64,000 nucleotides of DNA from Pseudomonas sp. B21-040 (GCF_024748695.1 NZ_CP087176.1:2659501-2723500), one strand, 5' to 3'. Positions 17,604 to 26,635 are shown, counted from the first letter of the stretch. Numbers and translations are program-made. The notes: generated from the letters alone by a model not told the origin.

Positions 17604-17942
17604 CCGGGCTCCTGCTGGATGGGTGTTGGTTTCATTTCATAAATTGCTAAAACAGTATTTATGTAGCGGACTCCACAAGTCTAGTGAATTTTTCGGCGGT
17701 TTTTTCGAGCCCCAAAATGGGGCGAAACCCGCGTGCTAAGGGGGCTACATGGAAATCGACAGCGCTTGTAGGTAATCGCCCATAACCGTGTGGGACATTG
17801 CCGAATTTCATCGACCCTGGCGTTCGGCACGCGGTGCGTGACCGGTGAAACGAAACGCCCTGAACCGGGCTTCTTGGGGCACAATTGGGCAAGTTTTTGC
17901 GGCGCGTTGCCGTTTTCGATGGTTTCGACAGGTGGATAATTC
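17604..17942. promoter_or_regulatory. Divergent intergenic region, rpiR / phosphatase-cobF
   Basis: A 339-base gap with AT-rich sequence near 17630-17665 that probably carries the rpiR promoter. The short ORFs on the minus strand here have no convincing start sites. I looked for a cobalamin riboswitch ahead of cobF and did not find its conserved boxes. No gene is seen. Confidence 0.4.
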
Positions 17943-18515
17943 GTGCAGGCAACCCGTTTGACTCTGATTTGTCACGCTCGAACCGTCGCACAGAAATTGG
18001 CGTATTTTCCTACGAACGAGCCACTGGAAATGGATTGGCAATTGGCGAAAGGCTCGCGCCGCAGCCAGTTCAAAGGGACGCCCCGTTTACTGTGCGGTCC
18101 GGAGATGCGTACCCGGCAAACCGCGGCCTTGTTCGGCGATGATGTTGAAGTCGTCGCGGCATTGAGCGAATGCGACTTCGGACAGTGGCACGGCGTACAC
18201 ATCGATGCCTTGCAAACGTCACAAGCGTCGGCGCTCCAGGCCTGGCTCGATGATCCGGCATCGGCGCCGCATGGCGGTGAGTCGGTGGTGCAGTTGCGCC
18301 AGCGCGTGGCGCAGTGGCTTCAAACGCTTGAAAGCGCACCGGGGCATATCGTTGCCATCACCCACCCCTTCGTCATACGGGCGGCGTTGATGGAAGTGGT
18401 GCAGGGCGCGGCCTTCAATCAGATCGACGTTGAGCCGTTGTCAGCCATCGAATTGCGCTTCACCGGCCGCTGGCGTCTGCGCTTGCTCGGCACCGACGCC
18501 GAAGGAGTGTCGTGA
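17943..18515 (+). CDS. Histidine phosphatase superfamily protein next to cobF
   Basis: A 190-residue phosphoglycerate-mutase-like protein. The phosphate-pocket motif normally reads RHG but here is CHART (LICHARTVAQ, residues 8-17). The His is kept, while the preceding Arg is Cys. The later GPEMRTRQTA, PHGGES and ITHPF (second His) motifs are present. GTG start, with AGGTGG upstream. Its stop overlaps the cobF start (TGATG). CobC-like phosphatases act in cobamide synthesis, so the coupling suggests a B12 role, but the changed motif makes normal activity uncertain. Confidence 0.8.
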   Translation: MQATRLTLICHARTVAQKLAYFPTNEPLEMDWQLAKGSRRSQFKGTPRLLCGPEMRTRQTAALFGDDVEVVAALSECDFGQWHGVHIDALQTSQASALQAWLDDPASAPHGGESVVQLRQRVAQWLQTLESAPGHIVAITHPFVIRAALMEVVQGAAFNQIDVEPLSAIELRFTGRWRLRLLGTDAEGVS

Positions 18516-19270
18516 TGAAAAAACTGCTGGTCATCGGCATTGGCGCCGGCAACCCCGACTACGTCACGATGCAGGCTGTGAAGGCGCTGAACCGTGTCGA
18601 TGTGTTTTTCCTGATGGACAAGGGCCAGAGCAAAGACTCGTTGATCGACCTGCGTCGCGAGATCTGCGAGCGCTACATCACCGATCGCGACTACCGCTTC
18701 GTCGAAGCCCACAGCCCCGAGCGCGAGCGCGGTGATGTGGACTACACGAACAGTGTCGAAGACCTCAACCTTGCCAAGCAATTGACCTTCGAGCGCTTGA
18801 TCAATGAGCACCTGAGCGATGATCAGTGCGCCGGTTTCCTGGTGTGGGGCGATCCGGCGTTGTACGACAGCACGATCAGGATTTTGCAGGCGATTCTGGC
18901 CTCGGGGCGCTGTGTGTTCGAGTTCGAGGTCATCCCCGGTATTACCAGCGTCCAGGCCTTGGCGGCGCAGCATAAAGTGCCGCTCAATGAGATTGGCCGC
19001 TCGATTGAAATCACCACAGGGCGACGGCTGGCGGCGGGGCAGGTGAGTGATGCGGACAGCGTGGTGGTGATGCTGGACGCGCAGGATGCCTACCATCAGG
19101 TGGCGGATCAGGAGACCGAGATTTACTGGGGCGCCTATTTAGGCACGCCGGATGAAATCCTGATCAGCGGCAAACTCAAGGATGTAGGTGATGAAATTGA
19201 GCGGGTGCGCAAGGCAGCTCGATTGGCCAATGGGTGGATCATGGATACCTATCTGTTGCGTAAGCCTTGA
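18515..19270 (+). CDS. cobF: Precorrin-6A synthase (deacetylating)
   Basis: A 251-residue CobF, S-adenosylmethionine methyltransferase of the tetrapyrrole methylase fold. It methylates C-1 of precorrin-5 with loss of acetate in aerobic cobalamin synthesis. Characteristic segments are LVIGIGAGNPDYVTMQAV at the N-terminus, GFLVWGDPALYDSTIRI and FEVIPGITSVQALAA. Start ATG 18515 overlaps the upstream stop and has GAAGGAG before it. No other cob genes are in the window, although in many pseudomonads cobF stands apart from the main cluster. Confidence 0.92.
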   Translation: MKKLLVIGIGAGNPDYVTMQAVKALNRVDVFFLMDKGQSKDSLIDLRREICERYITDRDYRFVEAHSPERERGDVDYTNSVEDLNLAKQLTFERLINEHLSDDQCAGFLVWGDPALYDSTIRILQAILASGRCVFEFEVIPGITSVQALAAQHKVPLNEIGRSIEITTGRRLAAGQVSDADSVVVMLDAQDAYHQVADQETEIYWGAYLGTPDEILISGKLKDVGDEIERVRKAARLANGWIMDTYLLRKP

Positions 19271-19290
19271 GTTAACTCGTGTCCGGGATG

Positions 19291-19407
19291 GCCTCATCGC
19301 GGGCAAGTCGAATCGTCGTACCGCCGCTCCCACAGTGATAGGTGTCTGCCACCGATGCTGTGTACGCCCGCAAACCTGTGGGAGCGGGCTTGCCCGCGAT
19401 GGCGTCC
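19291..19407. repeat. REPIN-type inverted pair, family 2
   Basis: CATCGCGGGCAAGTCGAATC faces GAGCGGGCTTGCCCGCGATG. CGCTCCCACAG and CCTGTGGGAGCG form the second pair of arms. It separates the convergent cobF and ftrA genes. Confidence 0.8.
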
Positions 19408-19418
19408 TCAAACACACC

Positions 19419-20393
19419 TTAAATGATCGCACTGCCCCCACGCCCGAACCGCTCCCGATACACTGACGGCGGTACACCCACAATGCCCCGAAACGCCACC
19501 CGAAAACTCTCCACCGATCGATACCCACACCGCTCGGCAATCTGATCGGTGTTGTGGTCGGTGCTTTCCAGCAATTCCCGCGCTCGCGCCAGTCGCTCAT
19601 GTTGTAACCACGCTTTGGGCGGCATCCCGGTGGCCTCAGTGAACCGACGCAGGAACGTCCGTTCACTCATGGCCGCCTCGCTGGCCAATTCGCGCACCTC
19701 CAGCGGTTCGTGCAAGCGCTCGCGCGCCCATTGCATGACGCGTGACACATCGCTGCGCGGCGTCGGGCTGACCGGTGCCGGAATAAATTGCGCCTGGCCG
19801 CCGGTGCGTTGCGGCGACATCACCAGCCGTCGCGCCACCGAATTCGCCACGTGCGTACCGAAATCCCGAGCCACCAGGTGCAGGCACGCATCGATACCCG
19901 CTGCGCTGCCGGCCGAGGTTATCAGTTGACCTGAGTCGACGTAGAGCACGTCCGGGTTGACCTGGATATGCGCAAAGCGCTCGGCCAGTTCGGTGGTGTA
20001 GCGCCAATGAGTGGTGGCACCGTGGCCATCGAGCAAACCAGTCGCCGCCAGCACAAATACGCCGGAACAGATCGACAGCAACCGCGCGCCCCGCGCATGG
20101 GCCTTTCGCAGGGCGTCGAGCAAGTGCTCGGGCACTGGGGAATGACGGTCGCGCCAGCCGGGAATGATGATGGTACGGGCGTCTTCGAGCAGCTCCATGC
20201 CGCCATCGGCCAGCACTTGAATACCGCCCATGGCGCGCATCGGGCCCTGATCCACGGCGACGATCCGGTGTTCATACCAAGGAAAGTCGAACTCTGGCCG
20301 CGCCAGGCCGAAGATCTCCACGGCGATGCCGAATTCGAAGGTACAGAGGCCGTCGTAGGCCAGGATCGCGACCAATCCAGGGTTAGGCTGCAT
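19419..20393 (-). CDS. ftrA: GlxA/FtrA-type AraC-family transcriptional regulator
   Basis: A 324-residue regulator. The N-terminal DJ-1/PfpI-like domain (about 1-190) includes LLSICSGVFVLA and FEFGIAVEIFG. A C-terminal AraC double HTH (about 220-320) includes ELASEAAMSERTFLRRFTEATG and IAERCGYRSVESFRVAFRGI. Start MQPNPG at 20393 is preferred over 20441, whose extension is not family-like. It is divergent from a rhodanese gene, the standard FtrA neighbourhood, so it probably controls that gene. Confidence 0.88.
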   Translation of the reverse strand: MQPNPGLVAILAYDGLCTFEFGIAVEIFGLARPEFDFPWYEHRIVAVDQGPMRAMGGIQVLADGGMELLEDARTIIIPGWRDRHSPVPEHLLDALRKAHARGARLLSICSGVFVLAATGLLDGHGATTHWRYTTELAERFAHIQVNPDVLYVDSGQLITSAGSAAGIDACLHLVARDFGTHVANSVARRLVMSPQRTGGQAQFIPAPVSPTPRSDVSRVMQWARERLHEPLEVRELASEAAMSERTFLRRFTEATGMPPKAWLQHERLARARELLESTDHNTDQIAERCGYRSVESFRVAFRGIVGVPPSVYRERFGRGGSAII

Positions 20394-20494
20394 TTGGCGG
20401 AAAGTTCCCGGTGAGTGTCTTGTGCGCCACTGTAGCGCCAAGCATCGGGCGGATAAAGTCTTCTCACACCCACCCTGACTTTGGAGTACTGCCC

Positions 20495-20929
20495 ATGACC
20501 AGCCTGGTCCGCGAAATTCCCGCAGCCCCTTCGGCCATCGCCCTGATGCATTTCAGCAACCGTCTGACATTCGAAACAGACTGTTCCGACGTCCACGGCA
20601 GTCAACAGGCCGGCGAGGTGGATTTCGTGTTGGTCGACGTGCGCGGCCCGCTGGCGTTCGAGCGGGGGCATGTGCCGGGCGCGATCAATATTCCGGGGCG
20701 ATTGCTGAATGCTGAAGGGTTGGCGGCGTACCCGAAAAGCAGCTTGTTCGTGGTGTATTGCGCCGGTCCGCACTGCAACGGCGCCAACAAGGCAGCGGTG
20801 AAGCTCGCGGCGCTGGGTTACCCGGTCAAGGAAATGATAGGCGGTGTGACCGGGTGGCTGGATGAAGGGTTTGAATTGAGTACGCCGGTACAGCGTCCGG
20901 CCAGTGCTGCCATTGGTTGCGAATGCTGA
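20495..20929 (+). CDS. Rhodanese-like sulfurtransferase
   Basis: A 144-residue single-domain rhodanese. LVDVRGPLAFERGHVPGAINIP is the conserved early motif. The active-site loop CAGPHCNG (Cys89) and the C-terminal IGGVTGWLDEGF follow. The protein has persulfide transfer activity in the cytoplasm. ATG 20495 has GGAG about 11-14 bases upstream. An upstream ATG at 20411 would overlap the ftrA promoter. It is divergent from ftrA. It ends in a CEC tail. Confidence 0.88.
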   Translation: MTSLVREIPAAPSAIALMHFSNRLTFETDCSDVHGSQQAGEVDFVLVDVRGPLAFERGHVPGAINIPGRLLNAEGLAAYPKSSLFVVYCAGPHCNGANKAAVKLAALGYPVKEMIGGVTGWLDEGFELSTPVQRPASAAIGCEC

Positions 20930-20951
20930 CGTTCAAGTAACACAAAAAGCC

Positions 20952-20965
20952 CGTCAGTCCTGACG
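20952..20965 (-). terminator. Terminator of the amidotransferase gene
   Basis: CGTCA/TGACG arms with a 4-base loop. Read on the minus strand, it is followed by GGGCTTTTTG. It lies one base past the amidotransferase stop. Confidence 0.5.
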
Positions 20966-20966
20966 T

Positions 20967-21608
20967 TCAGCGAGTGGACGCAGCCGCCCACCACGCATCC
21001 AGCGTCGCCTGCAGCCAGTCATAAACGGCGGCGTAGGCGGCGCTGTCCGGTTCAGCCCGAGGCAATGGTGATTCCTCGGCAAAGTGTTCATTCAGTATCG
21101 CCACCGATTCGGCATTCCACTCCGGATGGAACTGCAGTCCCACCCGCGTTGGCCCCACGCGATACATCTGCTGTTCGCATTGATCGCTGCTGGCCAGCAA
21201 TTGCGCCTTTGGCGGCAGGCCGATCGCGTCTTCGTGCCACTCCAGCACGTTCAGCCTTTGCCCATCGATGAATGTCACCGACGTCCAGCCGGTTTCCGTG
21301 CGCGCCATCCGCCGCACCGTTCCGCCCAGGCTCAACGCCAGCAATTGCGCGCCCAGGCAAATCGCGAACACCGCGACGCCTTTATCCAGACCGCCCGCCA
21401 GCCACTGTCGCTCGGCCTCAAGCCATGTCGGTCCGGCATTGGATTCATATGGCCCGCCCAACACAATCACCGGTGCTGCGCTCACGGGCGGCAATTGGCC
21501 GAGATCGGCACGAAACACCTTCAGCGTCAGCCCTCGGGACGAGGCCCAGTCAGCAATGGCACCAGGGCCTTCGGCGGGGTGGTGCTGGATCAGATTCAAG
21601 GTAGGCAT
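20967..21608 (-). CDS. Class I glutamine amidotransferase domain protein
   Basis: A 213-residue stand-alone GATase1 protein. The nucleophile is Cys84 in FAICLGAQ and the other triad members are His161 and Glu163 in QFHPEW. GGPYES near 51-56 forms the oxyanion region. It should release ammonia from glutamine or hydrolyse a gamma-glutamyl bond. No synthetase partner is adjacent. I chose ATG 21608; GTG 21611 directly precedes it. It is divergent from the binding-protein gene and convergent with the rhodanese. Confidence 0.85.
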   Translation of the reverse strand: MPTLNLIQHHPAEGPGAIADWASSRGLTLKVFRADLGQLPPVSAAPVIVLGGPYESNAGPTWLEAERQWLAGGLDKGVAVFAICLGAQLLALSLGGTVRRMARTETGWTSVTFIDGQRLNVLEWHEDAIGLPPKAQLLASSDQCEQQMYRVGPTRVGLQFHPEWNAESVAILNEHFAEESPLPRAEPDSAAYAAVYDWLQATLDAWWAAASTR

Positions 21609-21854
21609 CACGGCTCTCGGGTAAGTTTTGTTTGTCAGATTTGTCCGAAAAAAGGACTTGTCCTACAGTCTGTGCACCGCCTTGGCGCACGCATCAAGCC
21701 GCTCTGTTGTAGCAGCCACTTTTCTATAAGTATTTGTCGCTTAAACACAATTTGCCCATTTGAAGCCACTCTAGACTGCCGGCCACTTCGGTTTTCACCG
21801 GCCGAAAGCCAATCTTAAGCTGCCAATAAAAGCCTCCGCACACAGGAGTTATAA

Positions 21855-22634
21855 ATGAAGAAGCTAGTGATGTTCGGTGCCCTGGCACTGTCGATGTTGT
21901 CCCTGACCGCTGTGGCCGAAGACGCCAAGCCGATCCGCATCGGTATCGAAGCCGGTTACCCGCCATTCTCGATGAAAACCCCTGACGGCAAACTCACCGG
22001 TTTCGACGTGGACATCGGCGATGCACTGTGTGAACAGATGAAAGTGAAGTGTACGTGGGTCGAGCAAGAATTCGACGGCCTGATCCCGGCACTGAAAGTG
22101 AAGAAAATCGACGCCATCCTGTCGTCCATGACCATCACCGACGACCGTAAAAAGAACGTCGATTTCACCATCAAGTACTACCACACCCCGGCGCGCTTTG
22201 TGATGAAGGCTGGCACCGACGTCAAGGATCCGCTGACCGATCTCAAAGGCAAGAAAGTCGGTGTGCTGCGCGCCAGTACCCACGACCGTTTCGCCACTGA
22301 AGTGCTGGTGCCGGCCGGGATCGAGCTGGTGCGTTACGGTTCCCAGCAGGAAGCCAACCTCGACATGGTCTCTGGCCGCATCGACGCGCTGCTGGCCGAC
22401 TCGGTCAACCTGGACGACGGTTTCCTGAAAACCGACGCCGGTAAAGGTTTCGCGTTCGTGGGTCCTGAGTACAACGATCCGAAGTACTTCGGTGGCGGCG
22501 CTGGCATTGCCGTGCGCAAGGGCGATACCGAGCTGGCTGATAAATTCAACACCGCTATCACCGAAATCCGCGCCAACGGCAAGTACAAGCAAGTGCAGGA
22601 CAAGTACTTCAAGTTTGACGTTTACGGCGAGTAA
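21855..22634 (+). CDS. Periplasmic basic amino acid-binding protein of an ABC transporter
   Basis: A 259-residue family 3 solute-binding protein. The signal peptide ends at about TAVA-ED (residue 22). Typical motifs are [36 protein letters not shown] and [19 protein letters not shown], closest in feel to lysine/arginine/ornithine (ArgT/AotJ) proteins. CAGGAG precedes the ATG. A strong terminator follows, and no permease or ATPase genes are adjacent. It must therefore use a transporter encoded elsewhere. Confidence 0.9.
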   Translation: MKKLVMFGALALSMLSLTAVAEDAKPIRIGIEAGYPPFSMKTPDGKLTGFDVDIGDALCEQMKVKCTWVEQEFDGLIPALKVKKIDAILSSMTITDDRKKNVDFTIKYYHTPARFVMKAGTDVKDPLTDLKGKKVGVLRASTHDRFATEVLVPAGIELVRYGSQQEANLDMVSGRIDALLADSVNLDDGFLKTDAGKGFAFVGPEYNDPKYFGGGAGIAVRKGDTELADKFNTAITEIRANGKYKQVQDKYFKFDVYGE

Positions 22635-22652
22635 TCATCTCGTTTAAAAAAG

Positions 22653-22684
22653 TGGCAACCGTTGACGCGGTTGCCATTTTTTTT
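22653..22684 (+). terminator. Rho-independent terminator of the binding-protein gene
   Basis: A 9-bp stem TGGCAACCG/CGGTTGCCA with a 6-base loop, followed by eight T residues. It begins 18 bases after the stop codon. Confidence 0.92.
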
Positions 22685-22710
22685 GTGCATTCTCTTTAGC
22701 AGCAGAGAAC

Positions 22711-22804
22711 CCTGTGGGAGCGAGCTTGCTCGCGATAGCGGAGGGTCAGGCAACAATGACTTGACTGTCAGACTGCTATCGCGAGCAAGCTCGCTCCCAC
22801 AGGG
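22711..22804. repeat. REPIN-type inverted pair, family 2
   Basis: CTGTGGGAGCGAGCTTGCTC at left and its exact inverse at right frame a 94-base element. GCGATAGC/GCTATCGC extends the arms. Confidence 0.9.
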
Positions 22805-22836
22805 GATCTCACCGTTCAGATTTCAGGAGTTTATCC

Positions 22837-23949
22837 ATGCAACGTATCGAACATTCACTGCCCTGGAGCCACCTGGGCACCGAACGTACCCTCAGCGTGT
22901 TTCGTTACGGCGCGGGCACGCGCAAGGTCTACATCCAGGCCAGCCTGCATGCGGATGAACTGCCAGGCATGCGTACGGCATGGGAGCTGAAAAAGCGCCT
23001 GGCTGAACTCGAAACCCAGGGGCAGTTGCAGGGCGTGATCGAACTGGTGCCGGTGGCCAATCCGATTGGCCTGGACCAGCACCTGCAAGGCAGCCATATG
23101 GGCCGTTTTGAACTGGGCAGCGGCAAAAATTTCAACCGTTCGTTCGTGGAACTCAGCGCACCCGTGGCTGAGCTGATCGGCGACCGGTTGGGCAACGATG
23201 CGCAAGCCAACATCGCGCTGATTCGCCAGGCCATGGGCCAGGTGCTCGACGGTTTGCCAGCACCCGCCTCGCAGCTGGAAGCCATGCATCGCTTGCTGTT
23301 GCGCCATGCGTGCGATGCCGACATCACCCTCGATCTGCATTGCGATTTCGATGCGGCGATTCATATTTATGCGTTGCCGCAGCACTGGCCGCAGTGGCAA
23401 TCCCTGGCGGCACGGTTGAAGGCCGGCGTGGCATTGTTGTGTGAAGATTCCGGCGGCAGCTCGTTCGATGAATCGTGTTCGTCGCCGTGGTTGCGCCTGG
23501 CGCGAGCGTTTCCTGAGGCGGCGATTCCACCGGCCAATCTGGCGACCACGCTGGAGCTGGGCAGCATGGGCGACACCCGCGTCGATCAGGCTCAAGCCAA
23601 TTGCGAGGCCATCTTGGGTTTCCTCGCCGAGCAGGGCTTCATCAAAGGCGAATGGCCGGCAGCACCGGACGAGTGCTGTGAAGGCATGCCGTTCGAGGGC
23701 ACCCAATACCTGTTTGCGCCGCATCACGGGGTGGTCAGTTTCCTGCGCGAGGCCGGTGAGTGGGTGGCGCAGGGCGATGCCCTGTTTGAAGTGGTTGATC
23801 CACTGCAAGACAAGGTCACGACGGTGCATGCCGGAACCAGCGGTGTGTTGTTTGCGATTGATCGCGGGCGCTATACCCAGCCGGGCACGTGGCAGGCGAA
23901 AGTGGCGGGACGGGAACCGATTCGGGTTGGGAAACTGATTAACGACTGA
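22837..23949 (+). CDS. Succinylglutamate desuccinylase/aspartoacylase family zinc carboxypeptidase
   Basis: A 370-residue M14-like enzyme. Zinc ligands appear as His38 and Glu41 (ASLHADELPG) and His168 (TLDLHCD). The general base is probably in TTLELGS at about 234-240. A C-terminal beta-barrel (about 285-370) is typical of the AstE/AspA group. It would cleave an N-acyl amino acid. It is not the ordinary aruE context, but lies after a basic amino acid-binding protein and a few kb from aruFG. CAGGAG precedes the ATG. Confidence 0.85.
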   Translation: MQRIEHSLPWSHLGTERTLSVFRYGAGTRKVYIQASLHADELPGMRTAWELKKRLAELETQGQLQGVIELVPVANPIGLDQHLQGSHMGRFELGSGKNFNRSFVELSAPVAELIGDRLGNDAQANIALIRQAMGQVLDGLPAPASQLEAMHRLLLRHACDADITLDLHCDFDAAIHIYALPQHWPQWQSLAARLKAGVALLCEDSGGSSFDESCSSPWLRLARAFPEAAIPPANLATTLELGSMGDTRVDQAQANCEAILGFLAEQGFIKGEWPAAPDECCEGMPFEGTQYLFAPHHGVVSFLREAGEWVAQGDALFEVVDPLQDKVTTVHAGTSGVLFAIDRGRYTQPGTWQAKVAGREPIRVGKLIND

Positions 23950-23970
23950 GGTCTTTCGTTGTGCTTGAGG

Positions 23971-24075
23971 GCCTCATCGCGAGCAAGCTCGGCTCCTACC
24001 GAGGATGGGTGTTGTACACACCTTTGTGTTGCAACAAAGACATCTGTGGGAGCCGGGCTTGCCCGCGATGGGGCC
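23971..24075. repeat. REPIN-type inverted pair, family 2, diverged
   Basis: CATCGCGAGCAAGCTCGGCT at left and AGCCGGGCTTGCCCGCGATG at right. The arms have several mismatches. Confidence 0.7.
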
Positions 24076-24153
24076 ATCAGCAACACCTGATCTATCAGGT
24101 GGCCGCAGTGCTACGCTTACCCCGGAAACCCTGCACCCTCTGGAGGTAGGCTT

Positions 24154-24870
24154 ATGTTGAAATTTCTCGCCCTGTTGGCGCTGCTGGCATCCGCCACGGT
24201 CCATGCACAAACCACGCTGCAAACCGATCTGCCGCTCAACTACCAGGAACAGACCACCGCGGATTCAAGCCATCAGCCACTGGTGATTTTCATCCACGGT
24301 TACGGCAGTAACGAGCAGGACCTGTTCGGCATCAAGGATGATCTGCCTGCCACCTACACTTACCTGTCGGTGCGTGCGCCAATGACGTTGGAAGAGGGCA
24401 GTTACCAGTGGTTTCGCCAGAAGGGCGAGGGCGCTTATAACGGCCATACCGACGACTTGAAAACCGCCCGCCAGATCCTGCTGGATTTCATCGCACGCGC
24501 CGCAAAAAAATATCACACCGAACCGCAGAAGGTGTACCTGGTGGGTTTTAGCCAGGGCGCGATCATGTCTTACGAGGTGGGGTTGCGTCATCCCGAAGCA
24601 GTCGGCGGGATTGCGGCGTTGAGCGGACGGATTTTGCCGGTGCTCGAATCCGAACTGAAACCCGATGAAAAACTCCAGAAACTGGCCATTTTCATTACTC
24701 ATGGCACTGAGGATGACATCCTGCCGTACAAGGATGGCACTGACGCCGAGAGCCTGTTGCAGAAACTCTCACTCAAGCCCGAGTTTCATGCCTACGAAGG
24801 GCTCGGCCACACCATCAGTGCGGCCGAGATCGAGGATTTGAACGCCTGGTTGCAGCGCCTCAACCCTTGA
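24154..24870 (+). CDS. Secreted alpha/beta hydrolase (phospholipase/carboxylesterase family)
   Basis: A 238-residue protein with a signal peptide cleaved after about TVHA (residue 18). FIHGYGSNEQD at 47-57 is the oxyanion loop. Nucleophile GFSQGA (Ser133), acid HGTEDD (Asp187/188) and GLGHT (His219) complete the triad. It resembles bacterial carboxylesterases of the acyl-protein thioesterase family, but is exported. GGAGG lies before the ATG. It is monocistronic and convergent with the next gene, with only three bases between the stops. Confidence 0.85.
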   Translation: MLKFLALLALLASATVHAQTTLQTDLPLNYQEQTTADSSHQPLVIFIHGYGSNEQDLFGIKDDLPATYTYLSVRAPMTLEEGSYQWFRQKGEGAYNGHTDDLKTARQILLDFIARAAKKYHTEPQKVYLVGFSQGAIMSYEVGLRHPEAVGGIAALSGRILPVLESELKPDEKLQKLAIFITHGTEDDILPYKDGTDAESLLQKLSLKPEFHAYEGLGHTISAAEIEDLNAWLQRLNP

Positions 24871-24873
24871 CGC

Positions 24874-25443
24874 TTACTTGCTGACGATCTGTTTGATCAA
24901 CGTCTCATGCGCGGCCATGTCGCCCGGACGGGAAATGACCTGAACCACGGCCATGCGGTTGCCGGACGCGGCCATCAGTGTGGTGTTGAGGGTCATGCCA
25001 CCGCCCTGTGTGGCCGTGCTGTCAACCTGGCGAAGCCCCAGCCCGGTACCTCTTTGCGTCAGGCTTTTTTCGCTGAGCTTGTTGAAGTCCGGCAGGGCGT
25101 TGCGTTGTGATGCGTCGAAATCGGCGACCGTACCGTCGAGAAACGCACCGTCGTTGTCGGTGACGCTGACGTCTTTCGGCAGGTTGTTTTCAGCGGTGAT
25201 CACCACGGTTTTGGTGGTTTCGTTGGTGTACATGGTGCCGCTCGCGCCGGTCGGGCTGGACGGCAGGGTGTTGGCGGTAAAGCCTTTGGGCAGGGTGAAG
25301 GTGAACTTGCCGCCCAGCATCGAGACTTTCTGAGCCGGCTCGTTATTGCTGGCAGGGGCCTTGGCCGCCTGTGCATGCAACGCGCCCAGACTGGCAACCG
25401 CGGTCAGCAACAGGACAGCGGTTTTTTTACTCAACAGTGACAT
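24874..25443 (-). CDS. Exported DcrB-like protein of unknown function
   Basis: A 189-residue protein with a signal peptide (cleavage near LHAQA, about residue 26) and a compact domain starting KVSMLGGKFTFTLPKGFTAN. This pattern, and the alternating beta-strand character, recall the DcrB/DUF1795 fold, but I hold that loosely. No enzyme motif is visible. GGAG precedes ATG 25443. A perfect 11-bp hairpin sits directly upstream of the ribosome site. Confidence 0.65.
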   Translation of the reverse strand: MSLLSKKTAVLLLTAVASLGALHAQAAKAPASNNEPAQKVSMLGGKFTFTLPKGFTANTLPSSPTGASGTMYTNETTKTVVITAENNLPKDVSVTDNDGAFLDGTVADFDASQRNALPDFNKLSEKSLTQRGTGLGLRQVDSTATQGGGMTLNTTLMAASGNRMAVVQVISRPGDMAAHETLIKQIVSK

Positions 25444-25455
25444 GCAAAAACTCCA

Positions 25456-25486
25456 GGGATGATCGCGCTTTGACGGCGATCATCCC
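25456..25486 (-). promoter_or_regulatory. Perfect 11-bp hairpin before the DcrB-like gene
   Basis: GGGATGATCGC and GCGATCATCCC pair fully around a 9-base loop. On the minus strand it is followed by TGGAGTTTTTG, which contains the ribosome site of the downstream gene. It could end the monooxygenase transcript or control translation. Confidence 0.5.
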
Positions 25487-25521
25487 ATGGACGTTGTAAA
25501 GCATTCCAGCGCGGTGTCGGT

Positions 25522-25848
25522 TTACACCTCGCGGCGCGACGGATAGCTGCGGATCACTTCCAGAAACTCGATCCGACGCTCCTTGGCCAACAAGTCCGGC
25601 AATAGCTTTTCGTATTCCTCGCGATACGGTTTGCTCAGGTGACGCGCGATGAAGTCTTCCTTGCTGCAGTTCCAGGTTTCGTAGAGCACCAGAGTGTTTG
25701 GTTCGTCCTGCAACTGGTGGACCCAGGTGTTGACGAAGTCTGGCTCGGCGGACATCTGGTGCACCACCTCCAACAGCCGCTCTTTGGTTTCGGTGAACCG
25801 TTCGGGTTTGGCCGGCAGGTAAACGATAAACGCGACGTGATCACTCAT
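25522..25848 (-). CDS. Antibiotic biosynthesis monooxygenase (ABM) domain protein
   Basis: A 108-residue ferredoxin-like alpha/beta protein: VAFIVYLPAKPERFTETKERL, then NTWVHQLQDEPNTLVLYETW and a C-terminal helix-strand. These dimers are cofactor-free quinol monooxygenases (YgiN-like) or detoxification enzymes. It lies 31 bases after the GST gene and may be co-transcribed. Confidence 0.8.
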   Translation of the reverse strand: MSDHVAFIVYLPAKPERFTETKERLLEVVHQMSAEPDFVNTWVHQLQDEPNTLVLYETWNCSKEDFIARHLSKPYREEYEKLLPDLLAKERRIEFLEVIRSYPSRREV

Positions 25849-25879
25849 TTCATCACCCTCGAATGCCGTAATTGGTGGA

Positions 25880-26551
25880 TTAAGCCTGGTTCTGCGGGAA
25901 CAGGTTGCGACGGGTTTCTTCGTCGAACTCAGCCTTCAATACCAGTTTTTCTTTCAGGCCGTGGGCTCGCTGCGCGGCCGGGCGGGCACTGATTTCATCG
26001 AACAGGCGCTTGACGTTCGGGTATGCCGCCAGGCCGTTCTCGCCAAGGATGTACGGTGCGTAATTGGCCCAACCCCAGAGCGCCATGTCGGCGATGCTGT
26101 AAGTGTCGCCGGCCAGGTATTGATGATCGGCCAGACGCTGGTCGAGTACGCGGTAGTGACGCTCGACTTCTTTCAAGTAGCGGTTCTTGGCATAAGGCAG
26201 GTCTTCGGGGGCGTGGTGCAGGAAGTGCACGGCTTGCCCCGAGAATGGCGACAGGCCGGTGGCGATAAACATCAGCCACGACAGCAGTTCGGCATTGCCA
26301 GCCGCGGTGGTCGGCAGGAAGCGTTGATATTTTTGCGCCAGGTGCAACAGGATCGCCTGGGAGTCGAATACAGTGGCGTCGCCGTCAACCAGTGCGGGCA
26401 CCTTGGCGTTCGGGTTGATCGCCAAAAAGGCTGGCAGGTGTTGTTCGCCTTTGAAGGTGTCGACGCCGATCAATTCATAAGGCGTTTGCAACTCTTCGAG
26501 CAGCAGGGCCACTTTCATCGGGTTAGGCGAAGGGTGGAAAAAGAATTTCAT
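25880..26551 (-). CDS. Glutathione S-transferase family protein
   Basis: A 223-residue GST. The N-terminal thioredoxin-like domain begins MKFFFHPSPNPMKVALLLEEL. It keeps the cis-Pro region NAKVPALVD and the glutathione gamma-glutamyl contact FDSQAIL. The C-terminal helical domain holds YSIADMALWGW, the usual N-capping box. It resembles the YfcG/YghU (Nu) group. Role: thiol-dependent reduction or conjugation in the cytoplasm. Confidence 0.88.
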   Translation of the reverse strand: MKFFFHPSPNPMKVALLLEELQTPYELIGVDTFKGEQHLPAFLAINPNAKVPALVDGDATVFDSQAILLHLAQKYQRFLPTTAAGNAELLSWLMFIATGLSPFSGQAVHFLHHAPEDLPYAKNRYLKEVERHYRVLDQRLADHQYLAGDTYSIADMALWGWANYAPYILGENGLAAYPNVKRLFDEISARPAAQRAHGLKEKLVLKAEFDEETRRNLFPQNQA

Positions 26552-26635
26552 GGTGTAGGCCTCAGTCAGTGATGGGGGGTGAACTGAGGTTGATGTTGCG
26601 GGAAACCTGTTCGATTGACGTGCGAGGTTGTTGCT

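Noticed and set aside
17604..17942. Possible cobalamin riboswitch ahead of the phosphatase/cobF pair
   Set aside because: The conserved B12 box and core pairing could not be found on either strand.
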